Assembly (NCBI GenBank): GCA_902462295.1
Contig: CABQAZ010000016.1
Span: 1 to 41,939 of the forward strand
Reading direction: 5' to 3'
Origin: an uncultured Clostridium sp.
Lineage (GTDB): Bacteria > Bacillota > Clostridia > TANB77 > CAG-508
Length of the DNA stretch: 41,939 nt
Below, piece by piece: positions 33,064 to 41,605 of the stretch. Below the pieces are notes generated by a model that made no database searches, had not been told where the DNA came from, and worked only from the letters and a program-made list of their open reading frames with translations. Made by a program: the position numbers and the translations under genes. Numbering within the stretch: position 1 is the first letter of the stretch; every line of letters begins with the position of its first letter.

Positions 33064-33092
33064 TTGCCAAATAATAAAAAATAAGATATAAT
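33064..33092 (+). promoter_or_regulatory. Promoter of the SNF2-family gene
   Basis: TTGCCA (33064-33069), a 17-base spacer and TATAAT (33087-33092). It is divergent from, and nearly adjoins, the cupin promoter. Confidence 0.7.
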
Positions 33093-33117
33093 AATGAGCC
33101 AGACAAAGGAGTCAAAT

Positions 33118-36100
33118 ATGTTAGTAAATGAAGAAATAATAAATGAGTTGTACTTTGATGCAGGAAATCAAAGAGTACAAAAAGCAAGATTGTATGTAAA
33201 AACAGGAAAAGTAAATATAGAAAAAATCAATTATAATGATAAAAATGATTTTGACATAACAGGACATGTAATAGGACAAGATATATATAGAACACATATA
33301 AGTGTAGAAGAGGGAGAAGTAATAGATGTAACATGTGAATGTCCGGATTATCAACAAAGATATGCTGCATGTAAACACATAGTAGCAACAATGATGGAAT
33401 TTGCTAGCAATAGTGATTATGAAAAGATAATAAATGGTTCAAATGTAGCAAATTTAAATAAAACATTAAGAACAGATTCAAAATATAGAAATTTTAAGCA
33501 AATTGTAAATGAATTTTATTCAGATGAAATGAGAGAAATAGAATTATCAAATGAAAAAGAAGAAATAGGAGAAAAAATAAAAATAGAACCCAAATTTATT
33601 TATGACAGATATGCAAATAATTTAAGGGTAGAATTTAAAATTGGAAATAAAAGAATGTATAAACTAAAAAACCTAACAGAATTTTATGATAGAATGATGA
33701 CATCAGAAAAATATAAATATGGAAATAAATTAGAATTTATACATGAAAAAGAAGTATTTGAAGAAGAGTCACAAAAAATTTTAGAATTTATACTAAAACA
33801 TTCAGAAATAATAAGATTTGTAAATTCAAATGCCAATTCAAATTATAGATATTATGGAAAAGCAATAAATGAGGGATATATATTATTAAATAACAGTGGA
33901 ATTGACGAAATATTTGAAATATTAAAAGAAAAAAGGATATCTTTTCAAAAAGAATATAATGAAGAAGAAATAGAATTCAAAGATGAAAATCCAGATTTAC
34001 ACTTTATCATGAAGAAAAAAGGAAAAGAAGAATATGAGATAACATTAAACAAAAAAGCAGACATTATAAGAGAAATTGATATATTATATGGAAAAGAATA
34101 TAAATATATATTATTTGAAAACAAATTATACAGATGTAACAAAAAATATGAAGAAACAACACTAAAATTATTAAAAATATTAAAACAAAACTTTATAACA
34201 GAATTAATATTTGGAAAAGAGCAGTTACCAGAATTATTTTCTGTAGTACTATTAAAATTAAAAGACAGTATAGAATTTAAAGGAATAGATGAAAAACAAA
34301 TAGAACAATACAAACCAAAAAAACTAGGAGTAAGAATGTTTTTAGACTATGATGAAAATGAGCATATATTAGCAGAAGTAAGATTTTGTTATGGGGAGGA
34401 GGAATTTAATCCATTACATTCTGAAATAAAAATAAAATATCCTAGAGATGTAGTATCAGAAAATAAAGCTTTAAATTTGTTAAGAAAAACAGGTTTTATG
34501 TATTATGCTCAAAAAGAATGTTTTATACTTCCTGATGAAGAAAAAATTTATAATTTTTTATTAAGTGATATAAATGAATATATGCAAAAATTTGAAGTAA
34601 TGGCAACAGATAATTTTAAAGCAAAAGAAATTAAACAACCTAAAATAGGAAGTTTAGGAGTAAAAGTAGAAAATAATTTACTAACAATAAACTTAGATAG
34701 CTTAAATATAGATATTAAAGAATTACAAGAAATTATGGAAAAATATGAATTAAAGAAAAAATATCATAAGTTAAAAGATGGAAGTTTTGTTAGTTTAGAA
34801 GAAAATCCTGATATAGAATTTATAGACAAATTAATTACAGGAATGGATATAAGTTATAAAGATTTAGAAAATGGAAATGTAAGATTACCTATTAATAGAA
34901 GTTTATATTTAAACCAATTATTAAAAACTGTTCCAAATACAGAGATAAATAGAGATTCAGAATATAAAAAAATAATAAATGGATTAGATAAAGAAAATGG
35001 AGAAGACGAAATTGTAATACCAGAAAATTTAAAAGGCATTTTAAGATATTATCAAAAAACAGGATATAAATGGTTAAAAACATTAGATAATTACAAATTT
35101 GGAGGAATATTAGCAGATGATATGGGACTTGGTAAAACAATTCAAATGTTATCAATTATCGCTGGTTATATAGATGAAGAGTCAAAAAATAAAAGAGCAT
35201 CTATAGTAATATGTCCAAGTTCACTTACATTAAATTGGCAAAATGAATCACAAAAATTTACTAATAAATTAAAAACACTTGTGATAAGAGGAACAGCAAA
35301 AGAACGTAAAGAACAGATAGAACAAATAGAAAATTATGATTTAGTAATAACATCATATGATTTATTAAAAAGAGATATAGAAGTATATAAAGAGAAAAAA
35401 TACCAATTTAGATATTCAATTACAGATGAGGCACAGTACTTAAAAAACAGTAATACACAAAACGCAAAAGCAGTTAAAGAAATATTAGCAGATACAAGAT
35501 ATGCTTTAACAGGAACGCCGATAGAAAATTCTTTAGCAGAGTTATGGTCAATTTTTGACTATATAATGCCAGGATATTTATTCGGATATAAGAAATTTAA
35601 AACAGAATATGAGACTCCAATTGTAAAAGACAATAATGAAAGAGCAATGAAAAAATTAAGAATGTTGATAGAACCATTTGTATTAAGAAGAACAAAAAAA
35701 GAAGTATTAACAGAATTGCCAGAAAAAACAATAACAGTTTTAAATAATCAAATGAAAGAAGAACAAGAAAAAATATATTTAAATTATTTAGCTCAAGCAA
35801 AACAAGAGATTGCAGAAACTATAAATATAAGAGGATTTGAAAAAAGTCATATTCAAGTTTTAGCAGCACTTACAAGACTTCGTCAAATTTGTTGCCATCC
35901 AGGATTATTTATAAAAGATTATAAAGATGGAAGCAGTAAATTAGAACAATGTATCGAAATAATAAAAGATGCCACAGAAGCGGGTCATAAAATTTTATTG
36001 TTTTCAGGATATACATCTATGTTTGAAATTATTGAGAGAGAATTAAATAAAAATTCTATTACATACTTTAAATTGACAGGTTCAACAAAAGTAGACGAAA

Positions 36101-36444
36101 GAATTAAAATGGTAGATGAATTTAATGAAAATAAAGAAATAAAAGTATTTTTAATTTCTCTTAAAGCAGGAGGAACAGGACTTAATTTAACAGGTGCAGA
36201 TATGGTTATTCATTATGATCCTTGGTGGAATGCATCTGCAGAAAATCAAGCTACTGATAGAGCTTATAGAATTGGACAAAAAAATAATGTACAAGTTTAT
36301 AAATTAATTACTAAAAATTCTATTGAAGAAAAAATTTATGATTTACAGCAGAAAAAGTCAGAACTTATTGATAATGTTCTTAGTACTAAAACATCATTTA
36401 TTAGTAAACTTTCTAAAGAGGATATTATGAGATTATTTGAATAA
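33118..36444 (+). CDS. SWIM-zinc-finger SNF2-family helicase
   Basis: The 1108-residue protein has an N-terminal SWIM zinc finger (CECPDYQQRYAACKH, near 75-90), a long middle region of the bacterial SNF2-associated type (about 130-600), and a full SNF2 motor. Motor motifs are motif I ADDMGLGKTIQM, motif II DEAQ, motif III LTGTPIENS, and C-terminal motifs SLKAGGTGLNLTGAD and NQATDRAYRIGQ. Such proteins move along double-stranded DNA and are linked to transcription, repair or defence. ATG 33118 is chosen because AAAGGAG lies six bases upstream. It is followed by trmFO after 17 bases. Confidence 0.93.
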   Translation: MLVNEEIINELYFDAGNQRVQKARLYVKTGKVNIEKINYNDKNDFDITGHVIGQDIYRTHISVEEGEVIDVTCECPDYQQRYAACKHIVATMMEFASNSDYEKIINGSNVANLNKTLRTDSKYRNFKQIVNEFYSDEMREIELSNEKEEIGEKIKIEPKFIYDRYANNLRVEFKIGNKRMYKLKNLTEFYDRMMTSEKYKYGNKLEFIHEKEVFEEESQKILEFILKHSEIIRFVNSNANSNYRYYGKAINEGYILLNNSGIDEIFEILKEKRISFQKEYNEEEIEFKDENPDLHFIMKKKGKEEYEITLNKKADIIREIDILYGKEYKYILFENKLYRCNKKYEETTLKLLKILKQNFITELIFGKEQLPELFSVVLLKLKDSIEFKGIDEKQIEQYKPKKLGVRMFLDYDENEHILAEVRFCYGEEEFNPLHSEIKIKYPRDVVSENKALNLLRKTGFMYYAQKECFILPDEEKIYNFLLSDINEYMQKFEVMATDNFKAKEIKQPKIGSLGVKVENNLLTINLDSLNIDIKELQEIMEKYELKKKYHKLKDGSFVSLEENPDIEFIDKLITGMDISYKDLENGNVRLPINRSLYLNQLLKTVPNTEINRDSEYKKIINGLDKENGEDEIVIPENLKGILRYYQKTGYKWLKTLDNYKFGGILADDMGLGKTIQMLSIIAGYIDEESKNKRASIVICPSSLTLNWQNESQKFTNKLKTLVIRGTAKERKEQIEQIENYDLVITSYDLLKRDIEVYKEKKYQFRYSITDEAQYLKNSNTQNAKAVKEILADTRYALTGTPIENSLAELWSIFDYIMPGYLFGYKKFKTEYETPIVKDNNERAMKKLRMLIEPFVLRRTKKEVLTELPEKTITVLNNQMKEEQEKIYLNYLAQAKQEIAETINIRGFEKSHIQVLAALTRLRQICCHPGLFIKDYKDGSSKLEQCIEIIKDATEAGHKILLFSGYTSMFEIIERELNKNSITYFKLTGSTKVDERIKMVDEFNENKEIKVFLISLKAGGTGLNLTGADMVIHYDPWWNASAENQATDRAYRIGQKNNVQVYKLITKNSIEEKIYDLQQKKSELIDNVLSTKTSFISKLSKEDIMRLFE

Positions 36445-36461
36445 AAATAGAAAGGATAATT

Positions 36462-37829
36462 ATGAAAGATTATATAGTTGTAATTGGCGGAGGACTTGCA
36501 GGTTGCGAAACTGCATATCAAATTGCCAAAAGAGGAATAAAAGTAAAATTATATGAGATGAAGCCAATTAAATATACAGAAGCACATAGCAATAAAAATT
36601 TAGCTGAAATAGTATGTAGTAATTCTTTTAAATCAAACTTACATACAAATGCATGTGGATTATTAAAAGAAGAATTAAGATATTTAGATTCTTTATTAAT
36701 AAAAATAGCAGATGAGACGCAAGTTCCAGCTGGACAAGCATTAGCTGTTGATAGAGAATTATTTGCTAAAAAGGTAACAGAAGAAATTGAAAAAAATCCA
36801 TTAATAGAAGTTATACATGAGGAAGTTACAAATATAGAAAAAATGAGCAAAGAGGGAATTGTAATAATAGCAACTGGACCATTAACATCACAAGGAATGG
36901 CAGAAGAAATATCAAAAATAACAGGACAAGATAAATTGTATTTTTATGATGCAGCAGCACCGATTATTACAAAAGATAGTATTGATTTTGATATTGCATT
37001 TTTTGGTAATAGATATGAGCAGGAAAAAGCAAAAGATGAAACAGTTGAACAATGGCATGATAGAATCAAAAATCAAGAAGCAAGTTATATAAATCTACCT
37101 ATGAATAAAGAAGAATACGAAAAATTTTGTATAGAATTAATAAATGCAGAGGTAGTAACATTACATGAGTTTGAAAAAAGAGAAATATTTGAGGGTTGTA
37201 TGCCTGTAGAAGTAATGGCTCAAAGAGGTTTAGATACTTTAAGATATGGACCATTAAAACCTGTTGGGTTTGATGATCCAAGAACAGCAAAAAGACCATA
37301 TGCAGTTGTTCAATTAAGACAAGATGATAGAAATGGAATAATATATAATATTGTTGGTTTTCAAACTAATTTAAAATATGGTGAACAAAAAAGAGTATTT
37401 AGTATGATACCAGGTCTTAAAAATGCAGAATTTGTAAAATATGGAGTAATGCATAGAAATACATATATTAATTCAACTAAATTATTAGATAATACGTATA
37501 ATCTAAAAAGTAATACAAATATATTCTTTGCAGGTCAAATAACAGGAGTTGAGGGATATGTTGAGTCAATTTCATCTGGTATGGTTACTGCTTTGAATGC
37601 TTGTATGAAATATAGAGGAAATGAAAAAATTATATTTCCGGATACTACAATAATAGGGGCATTAGCTAAGTATATTTCATCTCCAAATGATAAGTTTCAA
37701 CCAATGAATGCGAATTTTGGAATAGTGCCTGTATTGAATGAGAAAATTAAAGATAAAAAAGTTAAATATGGGAAACTTGCTGATAGAAGTTTAAATGATT
37801 TAAAAAATAAACTCACACATGAATTTTAA
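36462..37829 (+). CDS. trmFO: tRNA (uracil-54-C5)-methyltransferase TrmFO
   Basis: The 455-residue flavoprotein uses methylene-tetrahydrofolate to make ribothymidine 54 in tRNA. Visible features are the FAD-binding GGGLAGCETAYQIAKRG at the N-terminus, CSNSFKSNLHTNACGLLKEE, KPVGFDDPRTAKRPYAVVQL, NIVGFQTNLKYGEQKRVF and FFAGQITGVEGYVES. AAAGGA precedes ATG. It follows the SNF2 gene closely and may be co-transcribed. Confidence 0.95.
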   Translation: MKDYIVVIGGGLAGCETAYQIAKRGIKVKLYEMKPIKYTEAHSNKNLAEIVCSNSFKSNLHTNACGLLKEELRYLDSLLIKIADETQVPAGQALAVDRELFAKKVTEEIEKNPLIEVIHEEVTNIEKMSKEGIVIIATGPLTSQGMAEEISKITGQDKLYFYDAAAPIITKDSIDFDIAFFGNRYEQEKAKDETVEQWHDRIKNQEASYINLPMNKEEYEKFCIELINAEVVTLHEFEKREIFEGCMPVEVMAQRGLDTLRYGPLKPVGFDDPRTAKRPYAVVQLRQDDRNGIIYNIVGFQTNLKYGEQKRVFSMIPGLKNAEFVKYGVMHRNTYINSTKLLDNTYNLKSNTNIFFAGQITGVEGYVESISSGMVTALNACMKYRGNEKIIFPDTTIIGALAKYISSPNDKFQPMNANFGIVPVLNEKIKDKKVKYGKLADRSLNDLKNKLTHEF

Positions 37830-37850
37830 AATTTATGTGTGAGTTGTGTT
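37810..37850. terminator. Bidirectional terminator overlapping the trmFO stop
   Basis: AACTCACACAT (37810-37820) pairs with ATGTGTGAGTT (37835-37845). The trmFO stop codon lies in the loop, and T-runs exist on both strands. Confidence 0.8.
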
Positions 37851-37851
37851 T

Positions 37852-38196
37852 TTATTGATTTGTGTTTGTTACTGGTTCTGTTGTATTAGTATTTGAGTCT
37901 GTTTCAACAATATCAGATTCGTCATCAGAATCATTATATAAATCGTCATCATCATAAGAAGTATCAAATATGTATTCACTATTTAAGTCTTCTATTTTTG
38001 TATTTAAATTATCATAAACTAACCATATGATTCCACACATAACAATTAAAATTACTATAATTACAACCATAAAGGCTAAAATAGTAGGAGCTATTTTTTC
38101 AACATTTGAATTTCTTCTGTCATCAAGTCCTGTTCTTCTGTCTCCTTGTCTTCTATCTCCACGTCTTCTGCTTTCTGAGTTTCTGTTTTCTTCCAT
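37852..38196 (-). CDS. Single-pass membrane protein with Arg-repeat head and acidic tail
   Basis: The 114-residue protein begins with an Arg/Asp repeat (RRRGDRRQGDRR, then LDDRRN), has one membrane segment (about 37-60), and an outer tail of Asp/Ser/Thr/Asn. ATG 38196 is chosen because AAAGGAGA lies just upstream. The function is unknown. It is downstream of the acidic surface-protein gene on the same strand (48-base gap), so the two may act together at the envelope. Confidence 0.6.
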   Translation of the reverse strand: MEENRNSESRRRGDRRQGDRRTGLDDRRNSNVEKIAPTILAFMVVIIVILIVMCGIIWLVYDNLNTKIEDLNSEYIFDTSYDDDDLYNDSDDESDIVETDSNTNTTEPVTNTNQ

Positions 38197-38243
38197 TTGT
38201 ATTTCTCCTTTCATATATTTATAAATAAATTTAATTAACAACT

Positions 38244-38939
38244 TTATATATTTTTCATTAATCTAATTTTATACCCAAATATTAAAGCAATAATTATTAA
38301 AGAAATTAAAGCTATTAATATTACATCATTAATTCCTGCATAAGGAATTGAATTACTATTATTGTTAGAAGATATAACTATATTAGTGTCTTCTTCCTCA
38401 TCATCTTCAGATTCAGAAATATCATCTGAGTTGTCATCATCATCAAATAAAGTGCTTGAGTTGTTGTTTGAATCATTACTATCATCATCTTCTAAAAAAT
38501 CATCATCATCTGAATCATCATCATTATCTGAACTAGTGGCTAAAGTACTTATGCTATTGTCAGAAGATGTATTTGAGTTTTGTGTGTTTTGTTCTTTTGT
38601 TGTTGACTCTGTGGTTGTTTTGTTTGTTTCATTATTTTTTGATGATGTGTTTGACTCATCTTCAGTTTCTTGTGATGTTTTGGCATCAGTAGATAATTCA
38701 GTACTATCATCTTTAGATGAATCCAATGTATTGTTTTTTTCGCCCTGAGTATCATTTTGTGTAGTTGATAGGTTGTCTTTTAAAATAATTGGTTCTATAT
38801 ATAATATCCCATTACTTTTTTTTGAATTATTTTGCAAGGAATTATCATTACTATTTGTAGCATATGTTATAGGCGTTTTTAAATTAATGAATAATAATAA
38901 GGTAAGTAAAATGAATGTTAAATATTGTTTAATCTTCAT
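38244..38939 (-). CDS. Secreted Asp/Ser/Asn-rich surface protein with sorting-signal-like end
   Basis: The 231-residue protein has a signal peptide (1-27), a long low-complexity Ser/Asn/Asp/Thr/Glu region (30-190), and a C-terminal SIPYAG motif followed by a hydrophobic stretch and a basic end (YKIRLMKNI). This is the layout of a sortase-anchored protein, with IPYAG in place of LPxTG. AAAGGT precedes ATG. No sortase is in the window, and the motif could instead just mark a membrane anchor. Confidence 0.6.
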   Translation of the reverse strand: MKIKQYLTFILLTLLLFINLKTPITYATNSNDNSLQNNSKKSNGILYIEPIILKDNLSTTQNDTQGEKNNTLDSSKDDSTELSTDAKTSQETEDESNTSSKNNETNKTTTESTTKEQNTQNSNTSSDNSISTLATSSDNDDDSDDDDFLEDDDSNDSNNNSSTLFDDDDNSDDISESEDDEEEDTNIVISSNNNSNSIPYAGINDVILIALISLIIIALIFGYKIRLMKNI

Positions 38940-39092
38940 ATTTCAAAACCTTTCTATAATCATAAAATAAACTCTTATTTTATTTTAACATATTTTTTTG
39001 AAAAATACATTACAATTTTATTACTTTTATATTACATTTATATTACAATTTTCGAACAAAAACAACAAAAAATAAAAAAATATCAAAAATAC

Positions 39093-39121
39093 TTGTACAA
39101 GAAAAGATAATATGTTAGAAT
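39093..39121 (+). promoter_or_regulatory. Promoter of the coiled-coil gene
   Basis: TTGTAC (39093-39098), a 17-base spacer and TAGAAT (39116-39121). Confidence 0.65.
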
Positions 39122-39149
39122 ATGAAATATAATGCAATAAAAAACAAAA

Positions 39150-39194
39150 GAAAGGAGTTTATTAAGTAATCGTATTACTTGATAAGATAGGAAA
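39150..39194 (+). promoter_or_regulatory. Leader with distant ribosome site and small hairpin
   Basis: A strong AAAGGAG lies near 39151, about 37 bases before ATG 39195, and AAGTAAT/ATTACTT can form a hairpin between them. The site next to the ATG (ATAGGA) is weak. Folding could bring the strong site closer or control initiation. Confidence 0.4.
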
Positions 39195-40775
39195 ATGAAC
39201 GGATTAGAGGAAATACAAAAGATCATACAAAATTTTATTTGTGATTCAGAGCAATCAAAACAAGAGATTGCAGAAATAGAAAGAAAAAGAATGGAAATAG
39301 CAGAAAAAAGAAACGAAAAGAAGCAATTATGCATGGATAAATGCAAAGAAGAAATTTGTATGCTTGGAAACCAAATTTCTGAATTAGGAAATCAAAGTCA
39401 AGAAATACAAAATAAACTCGATTTTAAATTTAATGAAGTAAAAAAACTAGTAAATTTAATGATAGACAATTTAATAACAGAAAGAATAAGAAAAGTTCGT
39501 AAAATAGATGAGGAAAGACAGGAACTAGAGGAAAGAATTACACTAAAAGAAGAAAGAAATATAAAATATGAAATGCAAAAACAAGAGTTTTATGAAAGAT
39601 TTGGAAGAACACCAGAACTTTCTAAAAATGCTGAGCAAGAAGATGAAATACAAGATAAACAATGTAATAATTATAAAGAAAGAATAGAAAAAATTGAAGA
39701 AACAGTAAAAAATGTAGAAAATGAACTTGTAGAGCTAGTATCAGTAAAAACAGCTTTTGAAAAAGGAGACTGGTCAAGTTTTATTTGTAGTGAAAAAACA
39801 GAATGTAACACTGAAAAAGCAGAGATATGTGAAGAAGAATCAAAAGTTTTACCACTATTAGAAAAAGAAATACAAATAGGAGAAATTGAACCAGTAGAAA
39901 AAATAGAAGTAGAAGAACTAGAACCAATTCAAGCTATAGAAATAGGAAATATAGAACCAATAGAAGAAATAAGTATAGAAGAATTAGTTGTAGAACCATT
40001 TGAATGTGTAGAAGAAAAAAATGTAGAAAATAAAACTGTAGAATGTAAACAAGAGCAAGTTACAGAACAAAAACAAATAGACGAAATAGAAGAATTAGCA
40101 AGAGCAATAGTAGAACAAATTGTAGCAGAGCAAACACAACCAATAAATATAGCAGAAACAGAAAAACAACAAACATCAGAGAAAACAGAAACAATAAAAT
40201 GTGAAGAAAAGCAATGTGAAAAAGCAATATTATCAAATATAATAGTAAAAATTGAAGATGGAGAAATTGTATACAAAGCACAAATAAGCAATGGTGAAGA
40301 AATAAAAATATATTCTGCAAAAACATCAACAGGAAATGCATTATTAAATGACAAAGGAAGAAGAGAAGAAATAAAAACAGAATTAATTAGCTATGCAAAT
40401 AATGAATATAAAAGATTTGACAAAACAGTAATAAAGAAAATAGACACAATTGTATGTGAAGTAATTAGTACTTATGCAAGAAAATATAATTGTAATGAAA
40501 TGGAATTAATATATAATTATGCAATGTCTTTTTCAAAAACAGAAAGAAACAAAATAAATAATACTATACCAATAACATATAATTTTTCTTACATAGAAAG
40601 TACTGGATTAAGCAAAGCAGAAAGAAAAAATATATCAAGAATATGTAAAAATGCATTCCAAAACGAAGGTATAGATATAATTGGATATGTTAAAGGATTT
40701 AGTAAGATAAAATATATACTAACAAAAATATTTGCAACAAATAGTGTAAAAAGATTAACAGATGGAAAATATTAA
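39195..40775 (+). CDS. Large coiled-coil protein with acidic repeats
   Basis: The 526-residue protein has a Lys/Glu/Gln coiled coil (about 1-190), a central run of degenerate acidic repeats (EPVEKIEVEELEPIQAIEIG and similar; 230-320), and a conserved-looking C-terminal domain (about 345-526) with DGEIVYKAQISNGEEIKIYS and YNYAMSFSKTERNKINN. There is no signal peptide or membrane segment, so it is cytoplasmic. I do not recognise the family. It lies between the envelope genes and the str operon, with its own promoter. Confidence 0.65.
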   Translation: MNGLEEIQKIIQNFICDSEQSKQEIAEIERKRMEIAEKRNEKKQLCMDKCKEEICMLGNQISELGNQSQEIQNKLDFKFNEVKKLVNLMIDNLITERIRKVRKIDEERQELEERITLKEERNIKYEMQKQEFYERFGRTPELSKNAEQEDEIQDKQCNNYKERIEKIEETVKNVENELVELVSVKTAFEKGDWSSFICSEKTECNTEKAEICEEESKVLPLLEKEIQIGEIEPVEKIEVEELEPIQAIEIGNIEPIEEISIEELVVEPFECVEEKNVENKTVECKQEQVTEQKQIDEIEELARAIVEQIVAEQTQPINIAETEKQQTSEKTETIKCEEKQCEKAILSNIIVKIEDGEIVYKAQISNGEEIKIYSAKTSTGNALLNDKGRREEIKTELISYANNEYKRFDKTVIKKIDTIVCEVISTYARKYNCNEMELIYNYAMSFSKTERNKINNTIPITYNFSYIESTGLSKAERKNISRICKNAFQNEGIDIIGYVKGFSKIKYILTKIFATNSVKRLTDGKY

Positions 40776-40795
40776 TAAAAATTAAAATAAAAATA

Positions 40796-40824
40796 TTGAC
40801 ATAACAATGTAAAAATGATAAAAT
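40796..40824 (+). promoter_or_regulatory. str operon (rpsL) promoter
   Basis: TTGACA (40796-40801), a 17-base spacer and TAAAAT (40819-40824); the start should lie near 40829-40831. Confidence 0.8.
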
Positions 40825-40826
40825 AT

Positions 40827-40872
40827 AAACCGCTATAGAAAAAGCTATATAAAGGTATTTCTATTGCGGTTT
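40827..40872 (+). promoter_or_regulatory. 5' hairpin of the rpsL leader
   Basis: AAACCGCTATAGAAA (40827-40841) pairs with TTTCTATTGCGGTTT (40858-40872) with one mismatch. It starts at the predicted 5' end of the transcript, so it may stabilise the mRNA or act as a regulatory site. Confidence 0.6.
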
Positions 40873-40918
40873 AATTAATAAAATTAAAACCAAGAATAAG
40901 AAAAGAGGTGAAATTTAA

Positions 40919-41332
40919 GTGCCAACAATTAATCAATTAGTAAGAAAAGGAAGACAAACAACAAAAGCTAAGTCTACAGCACCAGCATTACAACATGGAT
41001 GGAACTCTAAGAGCAAAACATTAACAAACAATAGAGCTCCACAAAAAAGAGGTGTTTGTACAGTTGTTAAAACAGTAACACCTAAAAAACCAAACTCAGC
41101 TTTAAGAAAAGTTGCCAGAGTTAGACTTTCAAATGGTTATGAAGTAACATCTTATATCCCAGGTATAGGACATAACTTACAAGAACATAGTGTAGTTCTA
41201 ATAAGAGGAGGAAGAGTAAAAGACCTTCCAGGTGTTAGATACCATATAATCAGAGGAACATTAGATACAGCAGGAGTTAAAGACAGAATGCAAGCTCGTT
41301 CTAAATATGGAGCTAAAAAACCTAAAAAATAA
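40919..41332 (+). CDS. rpsL: 30S ribosomal protein S12
   Basis: The 137-residue S12 starts with GTG and AAGAGGTG upstream. It has TINQLVRKGR, KRGVCTVVKTVTPKKPNSALRKVARVRLSNG, the conserved GHNLQEHSVVLIRGGRVKDLPGVRYH loop, and a basic tail. It is part of the small-subunit decoding centre. The residues linked to streptomycin resistance (Lys in KKPNSALRK and RVKDLPG) are wild type. A 273-base structured gap separates it from rpsG. Confidence 0.97.
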   Translation: MPTINQLVRKGRQTTKAKSTAPALQHGWNSKSKTLTNNRAPQKRGVCTVVKTVTPKKPNSALRKVARVRLSNGYEVTSYIPGIGHNLQEHSVVLIRGGRVKDLPGVRYHIIRGTLDTAGVKDRMQARSKYGAKKPKK

Positions 41333-41344
41333 AAAAATCAACTA

Positions 41345-41455
41345 AATCAGGCATTTTGCACATTTTCGACATCTATTGCAAACTTTGGCATACAAACGTA
41401 TAGCCTCACCTTGCAATGAACATCAAAAATGCACAATATACCTAATTTATTTAAT
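41345..41455 (+). promoter_or_regulatory. Structured element in the rpsL-rpsG spacer
   Basis: Nested pairings are visible: an imperfect outer stem linking 41345-41370 with 41430-41455, an inner ATTGCAA/TTGCAAT stem, and a GGCATAC/GTATAGCC hairpin. The arrangement resembles a regulatory RNA fold or an inserted palindromic repeat. In E. coli the S12-S7 spacer binds S7; whether this does the same is unknown. Confidence 0.5.
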
Positions 41456-41502
41456 TTTTTGAATTAATTAAATTAGTGCACACAATTTACTAAATTAAGG
41501 TA

Positions 41503-41575
41503 CTTAAATTTAGAATAGATTATGTAGCACTATGCGGGAAATATAAATTTCCAGAGTAACTTAGATACCTTATGG
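41503..41575 (+). promoter_or_regulatory. Second hairpin upstream of rpsG
   Basis: TAAGGTA pairs with TACCTTA around an inner GGAAAT/ATTTCC hairpin, ending about 30 bases before rpsG. It could be an S7-binding operator or part of the leader. Confidence 0.45.
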
Positions 41576-41605
41576 GTGTCAAAAAAAGAAAAGGAGTGAA
41601 GAATA

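Noticed and set aside
38362..38748. Ser-rich plus-strand frame opposite the acidic surface protein
   Set aside because: It is the complement of the Asp/Ser low-complexity repeats; no ribosome site.
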